DNA from: Chloranthus sessilifolius
Taxonomy: Eukaryota > Streptophyta > Magnoliopsida > Chloranthales > Chloranthaceae
Length of the DNA stretch: 64,000 bases
Assembly: GCA_021018995.1 (NCBI GenBank)
Contig: CM037588.1
Span: 139,249,725 to 139,313,724, forward strand
Direction of reading: 5' to 3'
The notes beneath the pieces were generated by a model that made no database searches, was not told where the DNA came from, and worked only from the letters and a program-made list of their open reading frames with translations. The translations under genes were made by a program, and so were the position numbers. Numbering within the stretch: the stretch's first letter is position 1; each line of letters begins with the position of its first letter. Below are positions 58,878 through 64,000 of the stretch, one piece after another.

Positions 58878-61220
58878 CTAATCCTGGGTAGCCCCCTTTG
58901 ACTTCTTGGCGCGGTCGCTTTGAAAGTCTGAGTCTCCCCACCAGTCCACACCGAGATGCGGCCAAGCAGAGAGCACGACTCCTTTTCACGAGCACGCTAC
59001 ATAAGCACATGAAGGGCCATCAGTTAGGAAAACAAGCAGAAAGTAAATATGAAGATAACTAGATACGGTCAATATTAACTCACCACCTCAACCTCCCTAA
59101 GACCGACAATGCTGCGGTAATATTCGGCTTGGTTTACGGCCGACTCATAATCCTGCAGCAAAAAGATAAAGAGAGAGGTATCAGTCACACAGGCCATCGG
59201 CATGATCTAAGAAAACGGAGGAGCAAGGTAACAAGGGAGAGATTACCCCAGGGATCAGCTCAGGGGGTGAAACCCAAATAGCTTCAGCGGATATGCGTGC
59301 CTTCTCAGCCACATTGGTGCACATACGCCACAGAAAGGCATCATCCAAGCGCTTAAAAGTCCCCTGAACCTCGGGCCATTAATCGCCAAGCGCCAAAGAC
59401 CGAACGTCGGAAGGTCCAAAGACCGTAGCCTCATCAGAACAATCCTCATCCCCTCATCTGAATCGTCATCCTGTCCAAACTATAGGGAGAAACAGTCTTT
59501 GTTCAAACAGTAGGGCAATTAAGGTAATCATATGGAAGGCTGCAAATAGAAAGAGGAAAGAACATTACCTGAGATCGCGGACCACCAAAAGCCAAAAAGT
59601 TGGCACCAGGCACGAATTTGGGCAGCAGAGAACGATAGGGCAGAGACTCATACCACATCTGATATCCTCCAGGAAAGAGAAGGTCATCAATGGGGATCCC
59701 GTGGTGGAGAAAGTGAGCAGTAAGCACTTCGGTAGAACCTTCGGGAGCCAATACATAAGCTGGAGGAGCTTGGGGCACAGCAAAAAGAGGTCGATACTGA
59801 TGAACCACCCTCTCTCCTAAGTAATAGGTTCTAGCCCAGGACCCATAGAAGAAAATAATGCGTCGATCTAACAAAAGGCGAGAAGGGCCGACTGCAGCCA
59901 GGTTTCAGAAGGGGGATCCGACGTAGGGATCAAGGATGACCTGCTCAACAAAAAGGAGGGATTTATACATTTGGTCAGAATCCACAGCATATAGGAGCTA
60001 TCAAATTTGTGAAGAGAGAAATTGTTATACCTGCTCAGGGATCAGCAGATCAAACTGAGAGCGCAGCCCTAACTCCAGGTGCTTCATACCCACGTCCAGA
60101 TGGTGGTTCGCGTGCCAATTGCTCATAAGGGGGAACGTGGGAACCTCCGAGAGAAGCAGAGGGCGACCAGGTTGGAAATGCAGATACCCCCATACCTGAG
60201 AAAGCAAGCAGATAAAAACAGATATGCCAAAAAAAAGGGGGGGGGACGAATTGAGACCAAAGGATAAAATACCTCAAGTGTGGGCCAGAAGCCCACAACG
60301 GAGCTGGAGTCCCCAAGAACGGCTCGCACCAGGCTAGACATGAGCACCGCATAACCAGCACCTCCCCAATCAAACCGATGTACAGTGTCCCAGTTCACCA
60401 TAAGACTAAGAAGGGACAATGAGACCCGCCCTCCCTTGATATTTGAAAGGAGAGTCTTGCCCAAGAGGAATAACAGAGAAATGCGGGCCAGCATCAGCGC
60501 GCGCTCGGGCTCGAGGTAAATGGCCGCATCAGGCTGGCCCAGATCCACTAACTCATGGGGCTCAAACAGACCAACCAACCAAGATAACTTGACTTCGGAA
60601 CCATGAACGTTCCCGGAGGTTGGGTAGGCCCCTATCAGCCGAGTCACCTCCTCGCTATCAGGCGTGCGGGTAGGTATCACTGGCACCCCTCCAATACGAA
60701 CCCCAGTAATCATGGACCAGTCCGCGGGTGTGAGGGTCATCTCAGCCATGGCCATGTGAAACGTCATGGTCTCAGGGCGGAAGCGCTCTATCAGGGCCTT
60801 CAGATAGGCCGTGTCAGCCCTCACAACGGGGTAGGAGATGAAATCCCCAAAACCAGCTTGGGCAAGCAGGTCCTTCACTACCTGGGGGAGATAAAGTACG
60901 AGGCGTTGGAGGTCGAACCAGCCACCCCGGAACATAATGTGTCGCAAAGCCTGCAAATAAAGGCATCGATCAAATAGGAGCAAAGTGGTATAATGAAGGC
61001 ATCAAAGGAAAAGAAAAAGGGCTCATCTGTTTACGTGGCCAACGATCCCAAAGTTGGAAATATGGGTATGCTGATAATGAAGGAGGCCAGTACGGGCGGC
61101 TTCACCTTGCATTTCATACCAAGGTTGAGAGGAGCGCTGTGAAACAATGAACTGCTCCCCATGAGGACCATAGGCCATCTTGGGCCCCTCCTGTGGATCC
61201 TGCCCTTCATTGCCAGACAT
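58878..61220 (-). pseudogene. Antisense accessory gene 2: seven-exon plant mobile domain protein
   Basis: Start ATG at 61,220 (MSGNEGQDPQEGP). Proposed exons, 5' to 3' on the minus strand: 61,220-61,035; 60,950-60,273; 60,195-60,031; 59,940-59,569; 59,479-59,247; 59,152-59,084; 58,996-58,878. All six introns (77-94 bp) start GT and end AG. The first four exons are exact multiples of three (62, 226, 55 and 124 codons) and join in one frame; exon 6 is 23 codons. Exon 2 carries ERFRPETMTFHMAMAEMTLT followed by W-S-M-I-T-G-V-R, the core of the plant mobile domain (PMD, MAIN-like family). Defects: one stop early in exon 4 (PYVGSPF then TGA) and a 1-nt loss in exon 5 within the DDDSDE acidic stretch. 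The last exon's frame is uncertain. Host MAIN-like PMD proteins act in gene silencing and meristem upkeep; the role of transposon-borne copies is unknown. Confidence 0.8.
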
Positions 61221-61802
61221 CTGAAAATATGGAACACATCGGTATGAGAAAGGGCTGCTAAAAAAAAAAAGAGGAGAATAACAAAAAAAATGCACTAATC
61301 CATCAAAAAAATGAATGAAGAATGAATGGTGATGAATAATAAGGAAAATGAAAAAAGAGGGGAGCATAGGCCTAAGGAATCACATATACCTGAAAAGAAA
61401 AAAAAAAAAGGAAGAACATCAAGCATTTCAAACCAAAAAAAAAAAGAAAGAGAAAAGTAACAAAAAATACAAAAAAATAATATATGTGCACTAATCCATC
61501 ATTAAAAAAAAAAAAAAAAAACAAACAAAAACAACAAACAAATAAGAATGAAGATGATGAACGGTGATGATATATGATGAATGATGAATAAAAAAGGGGA
61601 AAGAGGATGATGATGAATGAAAAAAGAAATAAAAAAGAGAAATGAAAAGAAAAAAAAGAGAGAAGAGCATGAGCACAAGGAATCACATATACTTGAAAAA
61701 AAGAAAAAAGAGAAAAAAATGTATTAATTTGTCACCACAAAAAGGAGGAACATCAGCATTATCAAAATTCAAAAAGGAGATGAAAGAGGGGTTGATGATT
61801 AC
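61221..61802 (-). other. Probable 5'-UTR intron of antisense gene 2
   Basis: On the minus strand, CTTGAAG|GTAATCATC at 61,802 and CATATTTTCAG|ATGTCTGG at 61,221 bound 582 bp of T-rich sequence, so the acceptor sits directly before the start codon. A pyrimidine-rich leader (61,803-61,990) would be the first, non-coding exon. Confidence 0.5.
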
Positions 61803-62011
61803 CTTCAAGGGGAGAGGAAATAGATCCAAAAACCGGCAGAGGATGAGTGTTTCTGATCTACACACACGAACCCCGGTGATAGAACTCAAACAAAACCAAA
61901 TGCCAAAACCCTAAGGGGCTGTCCCGGACTTGAGAAAGAGGGAGGGAAGAAGATAGAGTTTGAAAGAGGGGGTCCCTTTTGTGCTCGCGCTTTAAATCGC
62001 CAATTTTGGTC

Positions 62012-62071
62012 GTGTATATAATATATACACCATTTTTGTCAGATTTGTCAGCGATATATTATATCGCTGAC
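62012..62071. promoter_or_regulatory. Palindrome cluster 4 (upstream of antisense gene 2)
   Basis: Two perfect palindromes: arms GTGTATATA / TATATACAC around a central A (62,012-62,030), and arms GTCAGCGATATA / TATATCGCTGAC around a central T (62,047-62,071, 25 bp). They lie just upstream of the presumed first exon of gene 2 and could supply a TATA element on the minus strand. Confidence 0.85.
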
Positions 62072-64000
62072 CAAAATGGCGCTTAAAATGCCTGACTATT
62101 TTGGCTTTGTGGCCACGGACCCCAGATGCTATGGACCAAGGACCGGTCCCTCTTAAAAGCTCACGTACCATCAAGCGATGGTGCACGCATCCCCAAACGG
62201 CCCTTCGAGCTCTCTTCGATTGGCCCAAAGGGACCGTGCTACAATAAACAGATCTAGATCTGTAAGCGCTCGCTGAGTGCTCCATAAAATCATAAAATAA
62301 AAAAAAAAGAGAAAAAGGAAAAATGCTGAAAAACAACACTAGTTCTCAAAAGAGCGTCACAATAACTGTTTGCGCCATCGCGAGAACCGTGTTAAATCAA
62401 TTTAGAATGATTGGGTTCACCCGAAAACTCTCGAACCCTATTTTACACAGGGACACCCCATACCTGATCCGACAGGCAGATAATTTTACCCATCCCCGGT
62501 CCCTGTTCCCTAAACATGCCCCAGGAGGTAGTATCTGGTCCGACAGGCAAACCAAGGACCTATCACTGGAATGCGCACGTCCTTAAGGTACATCAACATG
62601 GCAAGTTGGTCTGCCTAAGGATACATGCAAAAATAAAAATCGTTTGAGCATGCTCAAAGTCTTGATCTGACATGTGCAAAAAAAGGGGAGAAAACGAAGG
62701 AGAAGGTTCGGAATAACAACCTGTTATTATGTAGTTAAAATCCTGAGTAGGTTGACCCCACCTTCCAAGCTTTGGCTCTGATCATCCACCTTCTGATCTA
62801 TGTTGACCAAGAGTATACCCGACTTTAGACCATTCGAAAAGTTTATTGTCAGTCGAAACTGACCCGTCAAAAATGAAATTACAACCAACCAAACTATGTG
62901 CAAACATACAGACCAAAGGGCTCATTCCCTTTTACTTCCTTTTACACAGGCTTAAAACCTGTATAGGCACGGTGTCCCTGTTGAATGTACGCACTTGCGT
63001 CTGGGTATTCGCAGGATGGTCGTTTGTCCTCGTAAATTATACCTTAGGGTCGAGGCTTCCGTTCACGCCTATTTGCTGCTTATCGCCCCTGATGGGTGTC
63101 TGTCTGTGCATAGTTAGTAAGATGCTATTTCATTAGGGACGGAGGCTAGAATTGACCATCTCTTTCGATGGATGTTTGGTTCTAGCCCAATCCTTTTTAG
63201 CTTTGTCTCAAATTAAGGTACTCCGATTCATGTGAATCAGGAGCACCTCGCCATCGGAATGAGCACATCCGCAAGGTGTACCCATCCCCGGTGGAGCACA
63301 CGCATTCTTAAAGCATATCAACTGACATTTGATCCACTTAAAGAGTTGTGCAAGAATAAAATTACCAGGGGTCCTTGAGCTTTTCTTAGAGGCCTCGAAA
63401 CAAAATAAAATTAAAAAAAAAAACACAAAAAATTACTCTGAAAATGGGCATGCATTCCCAAGAAGTGTTGCGATATCAATATTCGCTCCACTCGGGTAAA
63501 TCATGCTAAAGCAACCTCGAGGTTGATGGGTTCACCCCGAAACTCCGAGCCTTACCTAGGTAAGGGCACCCGTGGCCAATCCAATGGAGCTGTCAATACC
63601 CCATAGGATTGGACACATTGTTTAGGCCTTCTCTTTGTGTACCTCGCATTGATCCTGAAGCATAGATCGATCACCCCGTTTCATGGAGCTGTCTGGTTCA
63701 GATTAATACTCAACATCACAAATCTATAATTTCCCTTAGGAAGTGGATGATATCCTGGCTAGCGGGCTTACACTTTTTTTGATCATCGCAGTTATGCCCA
63801 GTAATGTCGCAATGCGCTTGGGGAGTGTTAGCTTTGAGGTACGGACGATATCCCGAAATGAGAGGGCTTACGTACACTCACCATCACCATGAATGTTTGA
63901 GAATTGAATTGAACCAGGCGGACCCATCAAACATGCCTTGGACCTCTTCGAATGTCTCTTATCTTTGGCATCCGATCATTAGTGATCGAATACCAAAGAG
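62072..64000. other. Tat element right-hand non-coding region
   Basis: No gene found. Loosely repeated blocks are present, for example 'gggttcacccgaaaactct' at 62,414 and 'gggttcaccccgaaactcc' at 63,529. No LTR start (TGTAGACACC) occurs, so the 3' LTR should lie further right. A near-perfect hairpin closes the window at 63,963-63,998. Confidence 0.6.
63963..63998. repeat. Inverted repeat, 16-bp arms
   Basis: CTTTGGCATCCGATCA and TGATCGAATACCAAAG around TTAG. The two mismatches become G-U pairs in a minus-strand transcript, giving 16 paired positions. Confidence 0.7.

Larger units (their letters stand above)
42732..64000 (+). mobile_element. Tat/Ogre-lineage Ty3/gypsy retrotransposon, right end beyond window
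   Basis: 5' LTR 42,732-44,333, primer-binding site, leader, proline-rich gag, protease, RT, RNase H, a second RNase H, integrase (ends 55,012), then more than 8 kb with two antisense genes. Two RNase H domains and extra antisense frames between pol and the 3' LTR are known traits of the Tat lineage. No 3' LTR was found by 64,000. The same palindromes occur in the 5' LTR, leader and antisense-gene regions, which ties the whole 21 kb to one element. Pol has several stops and frame shifts, so this copy is not autonomous. Confidence 0.85.

Overview
This is plant nuclear DNA with no recognisable host gene. It is a stack of transposable elements nested inside one another. The evidence is plant-type Ty3/gypsy lineages (a chromodomain element with very long LTRs and a Tat/Ogre-type element with two RNase H domains), Ty1/copia remnants, hAT and Mutator-like elements, GT-AG introns, plant mobile domain (PMD) coding sequence and AT-rich spacers. 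The species cannot be named from this. No tRNA, rRNA or CRISPR was seen.

Left stack (about 380-25,582). A short hAT-like element (arms 380-454 and 25,226-25,582) was split by a non-autonomous LTR element on the minus strand (455-25,225). That element's right LTR was split by a full-length chromovirus of Tekay/Del type (6,904-24,815). The chromovirus was itself hit twice by related LTRs that recombined to solo LTRs: 11,521-15,144 inside gag-pol, with 5-bp duplication GCAGT, and 21,568-24,063 inside its 3' LTR, with duplication ATATT. The chromovirus reads gag, protease, RT, RNase H, integrase, chromodomain, but is full of stop codons, mostly of the kind made by cytosine deamination.

Middle (25,583-37,120). 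Ordinary AT-rich sequence holds a 224-bp hAT-type MITE with a perfect 8-bp duplication, a 1.35-kb Mutator-like element with TIRs of about 230 bp and a perfect 9-bp duplication, several microsatellites, and a decayed minus-strand copia element with three LTR copies.

Right stack (37,121-64,000, open to the right). A copia gag was split by a second copy of the non-autonomous element (from 38,296). That copy was split by a minus-strand gypsy LTR (41,602-42,731), which was split by a large Tat/Ogre-lineage element starting at 42,732. No 3' LTR of the Tat element lies in the window. It runs 5' LTR, primer-binding site, leader, proline-rich gag, protease, RT, RNase H, second RNase H, integrase (ending 55,012), a minisatellite spacer, then two genes on the opposite strand.

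The most notable content is this antisense pair. One (61,220 to 58,878) has a PMD core and splits into seven exons by six GT-AG introns of 77-94 bp; the first five coding exons and their introns keep one frame apart from a single stop and a 1-nt shift. The other (58,135 to 56,709) resembles DUF7745/PMD-like proteins with a coiled-coil tail. Near-perfect palindromes built from GGCGTATATA and its complement occur in the Tat 5' LTR, before gag, before one antisense gene and (variant form) before the other. They look like a shared, strand-symmetric control element of this retrotransposon. Separate palindrome families (TCGATTAATCGA arrays and a GAGCTA hairpin) recur in the chromovirus-type LTRs.
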